Assembly: GCA_021160245.1 (NCBI GenBank)
Contig: JAGHCW010000093.1
Coordinates: 1 to 23,573, forward strand
Direction: 5' to 3'
DNA: 23,573 nucleotides
Origin: a bacterium
GTDB taxonomy: Bacteria > B130-G9
The position numbers were made by a program, and so were the translations under genes. This document shows, one piece after another, positions 8,093 to 15,037 of the stretch; position 1 is the stretch's first letter, and each line of letters starts with the position of its first letter. The notes beneath the pieces were generated by a model, which had not been told where the DNA came from, searched no databases, and saw only the letters and a program-made list of their open reading frames with translations.

Positions 8093-8167
8093 GGGCCCAT
8101 AGCTCAACGGCAGAGCCCCCGGCTCATAACCGGATGGTTCCTGGTTCGAGTCCAGGTGGGCCCACCA
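8093..8167 (+). tRNA. tRNA with CAT anticodon: tRNA-Ile2 (lysidine type) or elongator tRNA-Met
   Basis: The cloverleaf is complete: acceptor GGGCCCA/TGGGCCC, D-stem GCTC/GAGC, anticodon loop CTCATAA (anticodon 8125-8127), T-stem CCTGG/CCAGG with TTCGAGT, discriminator A and an encoded CCA. The paired first base rules out initiator tRNA. C4-G69 and C5-G68 are the acceptor pairs by which TilS recognises tRNA-Ile2, which favours Ile2 over Met. The base pair at 27-43 is a C/A mismatch. Confidence 0.92.
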
Positions 8168-8282
8168 CGTTCTTTACACCCCCTGGTCGCATTACCATTA
8201 GCTGTAGGAAATAAGGCAACTCTTGAAGGTTTGCATAAGAGGCAGTGTACTCTCTTTATAGATAAGATGGGAGGTGACAGAA

Positions 8283-9026
8283 GTGCCACCCAAGAGTCAG
8301 ACATTTCAGCTGGCACAGCTAGTCAAGCTGCAGGCTATACGGCTGCAAATAGGGAGATTTGAGCAGTCGTTCAAGGCTATTCCCGAGGAGATTGCTACTA
8401 TAGAAAGCAATGCGCATCGGTATGGGGAGGAGATCGAGCAGAACAAGAAGCTAGAACAGAGTATCAATTCACAGTATAGGAGCTATGAGAACGAGATACA
8501 GGACCGCAATAATAAGCTAGCGCAGTATCAGAACCAGCTTTGGGCCGTTAAGACGAACATCGAATACGCCGCCCTTTTGAAGCAGATAGATACTCTGAAG
8601 GGCATGAATGAGATTACAAACGACCAGATATTTCATCTGGAAGAGGAGAAAGAGCAGCTGCTTATCCACAGAGTGGAGAAGGAAAAGGCCTTTGAAGAGG
8701 TCAAGGCAGCAAATGAGAAGAGGGTGGAGGAGCTGGAGCTCAAGCTGAAGAAGGCGCAGAAGGAGCTCGATGTCTTGAGGCAGAAAGAGCAGAGGATAGC
8801 GGCGAGGATACCACAACAGCTCATCTCGCGGTTCAAAAAGATTGCAGAGGCCAGAGAAGGTATCGCAGTTGTCTCGGCAAATGGCGGCATCTGCAATGGC
8901 TGCTTCACCAGCATTCGGCCTCAGGTTTACGACAAGATAAGACAAGGCGGCACGATCGTCCAATGTGAGAGCTGCTCCCGGATATTGTTCTTTGATGTGA
9001 GCCGGGAATCGGGGCAATCATCCTGA
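8283..9026 (+). CDS. CdsZ-like C4-type zinc-ribbon coiled-coil protein (DUF164/zf-RING_7)
   Basis: About 190 residues of continuous Glu/Lys/Gln-rich coiled coil precede a C-terminal zinc ribbon with C204-NG-C207 and C228-ES-C231, the layout of the DUF164/CdsZ family. GTG 8283 is chosen because GGGAGG at 8269-8274 lies 8 nt upstream; the in-frame GTG at 8274 overlaps that ribosome binding site. Characterised relatives include CdsZ, a chaperone of chlamydial type III secretion proteins, and the mycobacterial protein encoded next to an RNase H gene (Rv2229c beside Rv2228c). Here too an RNase H-like gene follows after 16 bp, so the pairing appears conserved. Its role is probably nucleic-acid or protein binding; this is not settled for the family. 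Confidence 0.88.
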   Translation: MPPKSQTFQLAQLVKLQAIRLQIGRFEQSFKAIPEEIATIESNAHRYGEEIEQNKKLEQSINSQYRSYENEIQDRNNKLAQYQNQLWAVKTNIEYAALLKQIDTLKGMNEITNDQIFHLEEEKEQLLIHRVEKEKAFEEVKAANEKRVEELELKLKKAQKELDVLRQKEQRIAARIPQQLISRFKKIAEAREGIAVVSANGGICNGCFTSIRPQVYDKIRQGGTIVQCESCSRILFFDVSRESGQSS

Positions 9027-9042
9027 CGATGATCGAGCCCCA

Positions 9043-10410
9043 ATGACGGCTGATACCGACTCTAAAGTGCCCGAGTCCGCCAAGATTTGGATTGATGGCG
9101 GCTCTAAAGGCAACCCCGGTCCCTCCGCAATCGGCTATGTCATAAAATCAGCAGACAACAAGGTCCTTGTGGCTAAGGGCAAATGCATCGGTGATACTAC
9201 GAATAACGTCGCTGAGTACAAAGCGCTGCTTACTGCCCTCGAGCACGCCAGCCGCCTCGGAACAAAGAAGATCTTCGTCCGCTCCGATTCCAAACTCGTT
9301 GTGAATCAATTGACTGGTAGGTGGAAGGTCAAAGACGAGCGAATCATACGCCTTTGTTCTGCTTGTTTGCGCGCGTCCAACGGTTTCGATGTATTCCGGA
9401 TTGAGCACGTTCCCCGAGAGCAGAATACCGAGGCGGACAAGCTAGTTCGAGACGCGCTCAAGACCAAGGGCAAGAAAGAGGCAAGTTCGGCCAAATGCAG
9501 ATTCAAAGCGGATGGGATCATCTATATTGCGGGCGACTCTAAGGGCGCCTCAGGCCACGCCGCGGCCTCCTATGTCATCGTTACGCCCGATGACAAGGTG
9601 CTCGCGATAAACGCTAGATACTTGGGCAAGCGGCCCCAAAACATTCCTGAATATGCTGCCGTGTATCTTGCCGCGAAGAACGCCAAGGAACTGGGCCTCG
9701 ATAAGATTATTATCCGCATGGATAACACACTTGTCGCAAAGCAGCTTTGCGGTGAGTTCAAGGTTAAGAGCGAGAGGCTGATAAAGCCGCATTCTGATTG
9801 TGCGGAGGCTCTGAAGGGCTTTGGGAAGCATGGAATAGAGATTATCCCACGCTCGACAAACAAAGTCACCCACCGCATGTCTTGCGAGGCGATACGGGAC
9901 TACGAGAAGGAGGAGCGGCAAGAGGGATCCGAAATCTCGCCTGAGCGCAGCTTCAAGCCCGACGGGATCATAAGTGTCGCTGGCATCTCAAAGGGCGTCT
10001 CTGATTACGCTGCTGTCGCTTATGTAATTTCCGCGTTAGATGAAACGGTGCTCGCGGTAAGTGCTAGATACTTGGGGCTGCGGCCGTCCAATGTGGCAGA
10101 ATATGCGGCCGTGTATTACGCTGCAAAGAAGGCCGGTGAACTTGGCTTAAGCAAGATCGTCATCCGAACGGACAGCAAGCTCGTCGCAAAGCAGCTCAGC
10201 GGAGAGTTCAAGGTCAAGAGCGAGAATCTGAAGAAACCGTACGCCGTGTGTATGCGGGCGTTAGAGGACTTCGAGAACTATGAAATAGAGGCAATATCGC
10301 GCGAGGCCAACGAGACGACCCGCCGTATGGCTTCTGAGGCGATAAGTGCTCATGAAAAAGATGAGTTAAACGGGGATTCGCCCGATGGGAAGAAGGAGGG
10401 GGAACCATAG
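9043..10410 (+). CDS. Triple RNase HI-like domain protein, two domains with degenerate active sites
   Basis: The 455 residues contain three tandem RNase H folds (about 12-140, 155-290 and 305-440) joined by charged linkers. Domain 1 has the full DEDD set: D18 (IDGGSKGNPG), E58 (AEYKALLTAL), D82 (SDSK) and D132 (EADKL), so it should cleave RNA in RNA/DNA hybrids. In domain 2 the first Asp is A163 and the last is H277, while E203 and D227 remain. In domain 3 they are A313 and R427, with E353 and D377 kept. Domains 2 and 3 are very alike (both have KLVAKQL or TLVAKQL followed by GEFKVKSE), indicating a later duplication after loss of activity. They may bind hybrids without cutting. The ribosome binding site is weak; the gene follows the zinc-ribbon gene by 16 bp. 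Bacterial RNase HI is normally ~150 residues. Confidence 0.9.
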   Translation: MTADTDSKVPESAKIWIDGGSKGNPGPSAIGYVIKSADNKVLVAKGKCIGDTTNNVAEYKALLTALEHASRLGTKKIFVRSDSKLVVNQLTGRWKVKDERIIRLCSACLRASNGFDVFRIEHVPREQNTEADKLVRDALKTKGKKEASSAKCRFKADGIIYIAGDSKGASGHAAASYVIVTPDDKVLAINARYLGKRPQNIPEYAAVYLAAKNAKELGLDKIIIRMDNTLVAKQLCGEFKVKSERLIKPHSDCAEALKGFGKHGIEIIPRSTNKVTHRMSCEAIRDYEKEERQEGSEISPERSFKPDGIISVAGISKGVSDYAAVAYVISALDETVLAVSARYLGLRPSNVAEYAAVYYAAKKAGELGLSKIVIRTDSKLVAKQLSGEFKVKSENLKKPYAVCMRALEDFENYEIEAISREANETTRRMASEAISAHEKDELNGDSPDGKKEGEP

Positions 10411-10439
10411 GAGGGCGTTGACGGTTTTAATTTGTGAAC

Positions 10440-10469
10440 TTGACAGCTGAATTGCAGTTTTTGTATCTT
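10440..10469 (+). promoter_or_regulatory. Probable promoter of the parvulin lipoprotein gene
   Basis: TTGACA (10440-10445) is followed after 18 bp by TATCTT (10464-10469), which is preceded by TG. It sits in the 147-bp gap before the parvulin lipoprotein start. Confidence 0.5.
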
Positions 10470-10557
10470 ACAAGCCACTGAGAGTTTTTTTGACGTTACC
10501 CGTGTAGCGGGCTTTTGGATTTTGTTTTACATCTCACACCAGGTCATGGAGGTATTG

Positions 10558-12009
10558 ATGTCAGCAAGTAACGGAAGGATGAGAGAGATCGTCTCGCTGC
10601 TAGCGATATTCGTCGTTACAATGGCGCTTTGGGGCTGCGATGAGCCACAACAGGGCACAGGTATGCCGCCTGCTAATGCTCCTGTCGCAAGCCAGCCAGC
10701 AGGCGATCGGCCGGCGCCAAGTTCGTCGGAGCCGGGGGCCATCTTGGCTCAGATAGGTGATATTGTTATATCGGAGGCGGACCTGGAGCAGGAGATTGGG
10801 GATATTCCGGTCTACATGCAGAGCAAGTTCAAAACCAAGAGCGGCCGGATTGACCTGCTCAACAAGATGGTGGAGAACGAGCTCTTGGCCAGGGCCGCGC
10901 AGGATGCAGGGCTGGACAAGGACCCGGCGGTCAGGCGGAAGATCGAGGATTCTCGAAAGAAGATTCTTCAGAACGAGTATTACAGCCAGTTCATGAAGAA
11001 CAGCGTGGGAGTACCCGATGCGAAGATACTTGAGTATTACGAGGCCAACAAAGACAAGTACAAGACGAAGGCAAGAGCTCGGGTGCGGATGATAACCTTT
11101 GATAACGAGGCAGCGGCGAAGAAGACGCTTGAGGATGTTCGCAGCAAGCCGGAGAGCTTTGAGGCCCTCGCGAAGGAGAGGTCAAAGGACCAGTCAACAG
11201 CAGCATCAGGTGGTTTGCTTGGCTGGGTCACGAACGGCGGCTATATCCGCGGGCTCGGGAAGGACCCGATCGTTAACAAGGCCATCTTCGCGCTTGCGGA
11301 GAATAAGGTGAGCGACGTGGTGAAGACGAAGAAGGGGACGTTCGTAATCTTGAAAGTGGAGACGCTGGAGCCAGAGAGCTATCGGCCGCTGGACCAGGTC
11401 AAACGGCGCATCGCGGATGAGCTCTTGGTCAATGACAATGAGGTCAAGGGCTATTACGATTCGCACAAAGATGAGTTTATAAGCAAGGAGCGCGTCAAGG
11501 CAAGAGTTGTCGTTTTTGACACGGAGAAGAAGGCAAAACAGGCGAAGAAGCAGCTCAGCAAAAAACTGACTCTCAAGAGCTTCTCAGATTATGCAAAGAA
11601 GCACTCCATCGATAAGACCAATGCCAAGAATGGCGGGTATCTTGGGTATATCACTAAGGGAAGATATATCCCCGGTATCGGCCGAGACCCTGGATTGGAG
11701 ACGGTTCTCTTTTCTCTTGCCGAGAATCAGATGACCGATCCCGTTAAGACCAAGAAAGGATGGAGCATTTTCTATGCTGAGAGCAAAGAGGATGCTAAGC
11801 TCAAACCTCTTGACCGCGTGAGAACCTTGATCACGAATAAGCTTCGCCGCAAGATGCGTGAGAGCTCACAGACAGAGGCTATGGATAACCTCAAGAAGAA
11901 GTACAACTGCCAGGTCTTTGACGATCGAGTTGGCGGGTCTCAAGACGATGCGTCTTCCAGTTCATCAGAGGACATTCGCAACGTTTTCAAGCCAAGAAGA
12001 GGCAGGTAA
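10558..12009 (+). CDS. PpiC/SurA-type lipoprotein with two parvulin domains
   Basis: ATG 10558 has GGAGG at 10548-10552. The N-terminus is a lipoprotein signal peptide (VSLLAIFVVTMALWGC, lipidated Cys27) followed by Asp28, the +2 residue that in Enterobacteria favours retention on the inner membrane. A Pro/Ser-rich linker leads to a SurA_N-like helical region (~65-165: ISEADLEQEI, MVENELLARAAQDAGL). Two parvulin rotamase domains follow at about 170-275 and 310-415, each with the pattern FEALAKERSKDQ/SDYAKKHSIDKT, then GGLLGWV/GGYLGYI and a VKTKKG core. It probably folds or escorts exported proteins, as SurA, PrsA and PpiD do. The tail is acidic/serine-rich then basic (FKPRRGR). Confidence 0.92.
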   Translation: MSASNGRMREIVSLLAIFVVTMALWGCDEPQQGTGMPPANAPVASQPAGDRPAPSSSEPGAILAQIGDIVISEADLEQEIGDIPVYMQSKFKTKSGRIDLLNKMVENELLARAAQDAGLDKDPAVRRKIEDSRKKILQNEYYSQFMKNSVGVPDAKILEYYEANKDKYKTKARARVRMITFDNEAAAKKTLEDVRSKPESFEALAKERSKDQSTAASGGLLGWVTNGGYIRGLGKDPIVNKAIFALAENKVSDVVKTKKGTFVILKVETLEPESYRPLDQVKRRIADELLVNDNEVKGYYDSHKDEFISKERVKARVVVFDTEKKAKQAKKQLSKKLTLKSFSDYAKKHSIDKTNAKNGGYLGYITKGRYIPGIGRDPGLETVLFSLAENQMTDPVKTKKGWSIFYAESKEDAKLKPLDRVRTLITNKLRRKMRESSQTEAMDNLKKKYNCQVFDDRVGGSQDDASSSSSEDIRNVFKPRRGR

Positions 12010-12022
12010 AAAATAGCGGAAT

Positions 12023-12250
12023 ATGAAAGCAACTGAGAAGAGAAGACGGCAACCAGGCGGTCCCCAAGACGGCACTGACACGGCCGATGAGCGGCCGGAT
12101 TCGGGATCTGATGATCCCGAGGCTGAGCGGCATCTGGAGTTTTTGGTCCTGATGGTTCTGTTGTTCATGTTGCTTTGTGTACTGATTATACCTGGGAGTT
12201 GGCTCAATTCCGCCTCGATGTGGTTTGGGGCTCATGTTCCGGGGCTTTAG
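12023..12250 (+). CDS. Small single-pass membrane protein of unknown function
   Basis: A 75-residue frame beginning 14 bp after the parvulin gene. The first ~38 residues are hydrophilic and charged; residues ~40-58 form a strongly hydrophobic helix (FLVLMVLLFMLLCVLIIPGS). The ribosome binding site is weak (AGCGGA). I recognise no family. Its position suggests co-transcription with the parvulin lipoprotein, and the clear membrane segment argues that it is real. Its coding sequence contains a perfect 8-bp hairpin. Confidence 0.55.
   Translation: MKATEKRRRQPGGPQDGTDTADERPDSGSDDPEAERHLEFLVLMVLLFMLLCVLIIPGSWLNSASMWFGAHVPGL
12101..12120 (+). repeat. Perfect 20-bp hairpin inside the small membrane-protein gene
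   Basis: TCGGGATC and GATCCCGA form an 8-bp stem around TGAT. It is preceded by two copies of CGGCCG at 12081-12097. It may act on translation or transcript end formation; no T tract follows. Confidence 0.5.
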
Positions 12251-12271
12251 TGAGAAGAGAAATAAGAAATC

Positions 12272-12343
12272 GCCGGCGTAGCTCAGTGGTAGAGCAGCTG
12301 ATTCGTAATCAGCAGGTCGTAGGTTCAACCCCTATCGCCGGCT
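12272..12343 (+). tRNA. tRNA-Thr (CGT anticodon)
   Basis: Acceptor GCCGGCG/CGCCGGC, D-stem GCTC/GAGC, anticodon stem GCTGA/TCAGC with loop TTCGTAA (anticodon 12304-12306), T-stem GTAGG/CCTAT with one G-T pair and loop TTCAACC. The discriminator is T and no CCA is encoded, unlike the other tRNA in this window. It lies 28 bp before the S20 gene. Confidence 0.95.
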
Positions 12344-12371
12344 TTTCCTCTAAAATGATAGGAGAGTATAG

Positions 12372-12983
12372 GTGCCGACACATAAGAGCGCAATGAAACG
12401 TCTCCGGCAAAGCGAGATACGGAGATTGCGTAATCGCTCTCGGAAGAGCATGGTGAAAACGGCGGTTAAGAAGATCGATGCCGCTATGGTGACAGGGGAG
12501 AATGTCGATAAAGAGAAGATGGCCGTTTTGTATAAGGACGCCGTTGCTCGAATCGCCAAGACCTCCGCTAAAGGAACGCTGCACAAGAGGACAGCGAGCA
12601 GGATGACAAGCCGCCTTGCTCTCTCGGTCAACAAGGTCATGGGGAAGAACTGGCTTTGCGAGCGACCTAGCCCGACTCCTGCCGCTCCCGTTGTGGCGCC
12701 TGACCACTTGGAAACTACGCCGGATGTTGCAGCGACTGAGAGCGTATCGGAAGTTGCCCCGGTCGAGACGGCGATTGTTGAAGATGCGGTCGAGTCCCCA
12801 GTGGTTGAGCCCGATGCCGAGACATCTGCCGCCTCGGAGGAGGAAGCATCCACTGCGTCCACGGAAGAGGATTTGAAGCCGCCAACCGCCGCGGACGATG
12901 ATGCTCCCCAGGTCGATGCCTTGTCCGAGGAAAAGGCCGATTCCGAATCTGATTCTGAGCAGGCGACGAAGCCGAGCGAATAG
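12372..12983 (+). CDS. rpsT: Small ribosomal subunit protein S20 with a long acidic C-terminal extension
   Basis: Residues 1 to ~93 are S20: PTHKSAMKRLRQSEIRRLRN, then RKSMVKTAVKKID, and the core THKRTASRM-like LHKRTASRMTSRLALSVNKV. S20 binds 16S rRNA helices in the 30S body and is normally 85-95 residues. Here the frame continues for about 110 more residues rich in Glu, Asp, Ser, Ala, Pro and Thr, with about 30 acidic against four Lys/Arg residues, so the tail is predicted to be disordered. The start is GTG 12372 with AGGAGAG at 12360-12366. The tail's biased, frame-consistent composition argues against simple read-through of a lost stop. Its role is unknown. Confidence 0.93.
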   Translation: MPTHKSAMKRLRQSEIRRLRNRSRKSMVKTAVKKIDAAMVTGENVDKEKMAVLYKDAVARIAKTSAKGTLHKRTASRMTSRLALSVNKVMGKNWLCERPSPTPAAPVVAPDHLETTPDVAATESVSEVAPVETAIVEDAVESPVVEPDAETSAASEEEASTASTEEDLKPPTAADDDAPQVDALSEEKADSESDSEQATKPSE

Positions 12984-13031
12984 GCGGAACCGCCACAGGA
13001 CGTTGTCAAATGAGTTTCTTGCGTTTGGGTA

Positions 13032-13113
13032 GGGGCGATTCATAAAGCGTGAGCGCGACAGGACATCAAATCGCCCCAATATGGCATTATTTAGATTGCG
13101 ATTCGTGAATCGC
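13032..13113. promoter_or_regulatory. Inverted-repeat cluster in the gap between rpsT and the thioredoxin-like gene
   Basis: GGGGCGATT (13032-13040) and AATCGCCCC (13069-13077) form a 9-bp inverted repeat with a 28-bp spacer. GCGATTC/GAATCGC (13098-13113) is a second, near-continuous palindrome carrying the same GCGATT core. This could be an operator or an RNA structure. The rest of the 308-bp gap (12984-13291) shows nothing else I can assign. Confidence 0.4.
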
Positions 13114-13291
13114 CTCTTGGCTCGCCTTGCTTCTCCATCGTCCTTCCTCAGAGAGCCTGATGTACGCCTCAATCTGATCCTTTTGAGTCTCCCCCTAATC
13201 ATGCTTGAAAGGTCTTGATGATTTTGATAGTAATCACATTGGAGGATGTCTTGAGGCGAGGTGGTGGTCTGCCTAATAAGAGGGAGCTAGA

Positions 13292-13777
13292 TTGAGGAAA
13301 AGGCCCAATAGAAGCATTCTGACAATCGCGTTTGTTATTATTGTGATGGCGTTATTCGCCTGGCACTTCAATCGCCGTATGGAAGAACTCCAAAATCGCC
13401 CTGCCGAGGAGGTCGTAACGGCCGAGCCTGATAGCCGGGCTCCGGGAGTTGAAAGCGGCAACATTGATGCTCTTAACTCCGGTTTGGGGTCGTCGGGGGT
13501 CCCGATTCTCGTCTGCTTTTGCGCAGATTGGAGCTCCGACTGTCACGAGGCGCGGGTGCTTCTTGATTCTTTGAGCAAGCGATATGGCAAGGGTCTTCGG
13601 GTTCGTTTGATAGACCCTTCGTCAGAGGTTGCTCTTGCCAAGAACTTCAGGATCACCTCACTGCCGACGTTCATAGTATTCGACAGGTTGGGCAATCTCG
13701 TGTTGCGTCGAGAGGAGCTTATGCAGGAGGATGATGTGAGAGATGTTCTGGTGCGTTTGGGGCTAGACGCGCCTTAG
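13292..13777 (+). CDS. Membrane-anchored thioredoxin-fold protein with SSDC in place of CGPC
   Basis: The TTG start at 13292 is supported by AGGGAG at 13281-13286. Residues ~8-24 (ILTIAFVIIVMALFAW) form an uncleaved membrane anchor, followed by a linker and a thioredoxin domain at ~65-160. The active-site region reads ADW-S81-S82-D83-C84: the first Cys of CXXC is Ser while the second is kept. The cis-Pro loop (TSLPTFIVFD) is intact. Two extra cysteines precede the motif (C75, C77). A classic dithiol-disulfide exchange is therefore unlikely; a monothiol or binding role is possible. The protein probably faces the periplasm. Confidence 0.82.
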   Translation: MRKRPNRSILTIAFVIIVMALFAWHFNRRMEELQNRPAEEVVTAEPDSRAPGVESGNIDALNSGLGSSGVPILVCFCADWSSDCHEARVLLDSLSKRYGKGLRVRLIDPSSEVALAKNFRITSLPTFIVFDRLGNLVLRREELMQEDDVRDVLVRLGLDAP

Positions 13778-13816
13778 GCTTTCGTTCGGTATATGCGTGA
13801 TTTGCTCCAGGAAGCA

Positions 13817-14782
13817 TCATTCGGCAGCTTGCGACGTCGCACTCAGTATGCTGGTGCCATTGTTCAGCATGAGTTGCTCATAGGTGCTAGAGGCGCGATC
13901 GCCTCCAGCCGCCGCCGCAAACACCGCCCTTTTGAATCCTCCGATCTCGACAAGTTGATCGACAGATTCCGAGTTCGACAGCTCATCCGTGACGATGATC
14001 TTCACGTTGTCACTCAAGAGTTTTTTAGCAACACGTTTGATTGCCAGAGGCTCACCCACTATAGGTAGCATCGACTCAAGACGGCCAACAATCCGCAGAT
14101 CAAATCGCCTGCCGAAATAGAAAACACCATCACATGCCGCGACTATCTTGACCTGCGAGGCCCCAGCTAGTTTTATATCTAAGGAAGACCAGAGATTGTC
14201 GAGATCGGCGAAGTAGGCTTCTCTTTGCCGTTCCAGGTACTTCGCAGCTTCCGGGATTTTGGCGATGATAGATAGTTGCACCGCCATTACCATATCTCGC
14301 ACATTGCCGGGAGCCAGCCAGTAGTATGGGTCCACGTGTAGGTCGTGCAACCTGAAATCGCGACCGACCGCTTGGCCATTTTGGTCCAGAAGACCGACGC
14401 TTCTCGAAAGGTCAACTACCGTAAGGTCCGGCCTGTTGATGTCCTTCGTGACCTCATCTACCCAATCGTCGAGCCCGGCGCCCACCTTAACGAGAATATC
14501 CGCCTCATAGATACTGACCACATCGCTGGGGCGAGGCTGAAAGTCGCCCAGCTTGACGTCGTGATTGATTATGCTCTTGATCGTGACGTATTTCTCACAG
14601 CTCCGCCGAACGATGTCCTTCAGCATGGGAATCGTAACTACTACATTTACGCTGGGTGTAATTGAGGCGACTTGTGAGCGGTTGTCCGCTTTGCCAAGTA
14701 AAGCGGTTTTAGTGAGCATGACAACGGTCAGGGCAAGCCATACAGTAAGCAATACCCCTCCAACTATGAGCTTACCTTTCAC
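13817..14782 (-). CDS. ZnuA/TroA-like (cluster A-I) binding protein lacking the metal ligands
   Basis: The GTG start at 14782 has GGAGG just upstream (14787-14791, 4-nt spacing); an ATG at 14839 has none. A hydrophobic segment (KLIVGGVLLTVWLALTVVML) anchors the protein, with no lipobox Cys. The rest follows the TroA/ZnuA fold: TIPMLKDIVRR, FQPRPSDVVSIYEADILVKV, DPYYWLAPGNVRDMV, then FYFGRRFDLRIVG. The metal-binding His residues of the family are replaced: DPH of the first motif by KLG (G79), DPH of the second by DPY (Y153), and THD by ACD (C217); the C-terminal Asp/Glu is not evident either. No ABC transporter genes are adjacent. It is probably a paralogue with another ligand or a structural role. 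Confidence 0.8.
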   Translation of the reverse strand: MKGKLIVGGVLLTVWLALTVVMLTKTALLGKADNRSQVASITPSVNVVVTIPMLKDIVRRSCEKYVTIKSIINHDVKLGDFQPRPSDVVSIYEADILVKVGAGLDDWVDEVTKDINRPDLTVVDLSRSVGLLDQNGQAVGRDFRLHDLHVDPYYWLAPGNVRDMVMAVQLSIIAKIPEAAKYLERQREAYFADLDNLWSSLDIKLAGASQVKIVAACDGVFYFGRRFDLRIVGRLESMLPIVGEPLAIKRVAKKLLSDNVKIIVTDELSNSESVDQLVEIGGFKRAVFAAAAGGDRASSTYEQLMLNNGTSILSATSQAAE

Positions 14783-15037
14783 GACGCCTCCGCAAGTTCC
14801 GATTTCGAGGAGCAATAGACCATAATAGTGCCATATCATTGCGCATTAGCAAGAAAGGTCTCTCAACAGCTCGGGCATCCAGGTATAATAGGGTGTTACT
14901 CGCCCCGGCGACGAACCAGTGGGCCTGCCTGGAGAAAGTTGGGCGCGACCGATTCTCTTTCCATGAGTTTTCTCCAATCAAAGAGAGATGACACCATGAT
15001 ATGTCAGTCGTCGCACGCCCCAGGAACGGGCTCTCCG

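Noticed and set aside
8045-8362. A 105-codon + strand frame over the tRNA gene
   Set aside because: It runs through a complete tRNA and the start of the zinc-ribbon gene in another frame.
10499-10511. CCCG-TGTAG-CGGG followed by CTTTT as a terminator after the RNase H gene
   Set aside because: The stem is only 4 bp and the T run short; it also lies downstream of the likely promoter at 10440, so it is not a convincing terminator.
12983-12994. GGCGG-AA-CCGCC at the rpsT stop as a terminator
   Set aside because: A 2-nt loop cannot form a stable hairpin with full pairing, and no T tract follows.
12309-13202. A 297-codon minus-strand frame opposite rpsT
   Set aside because: It is antisense to S20, Arg/Leu/Gly-rich, and overlaps the tRNA-Thr 3' end; this is a shadow of the biased S20 tail codons.
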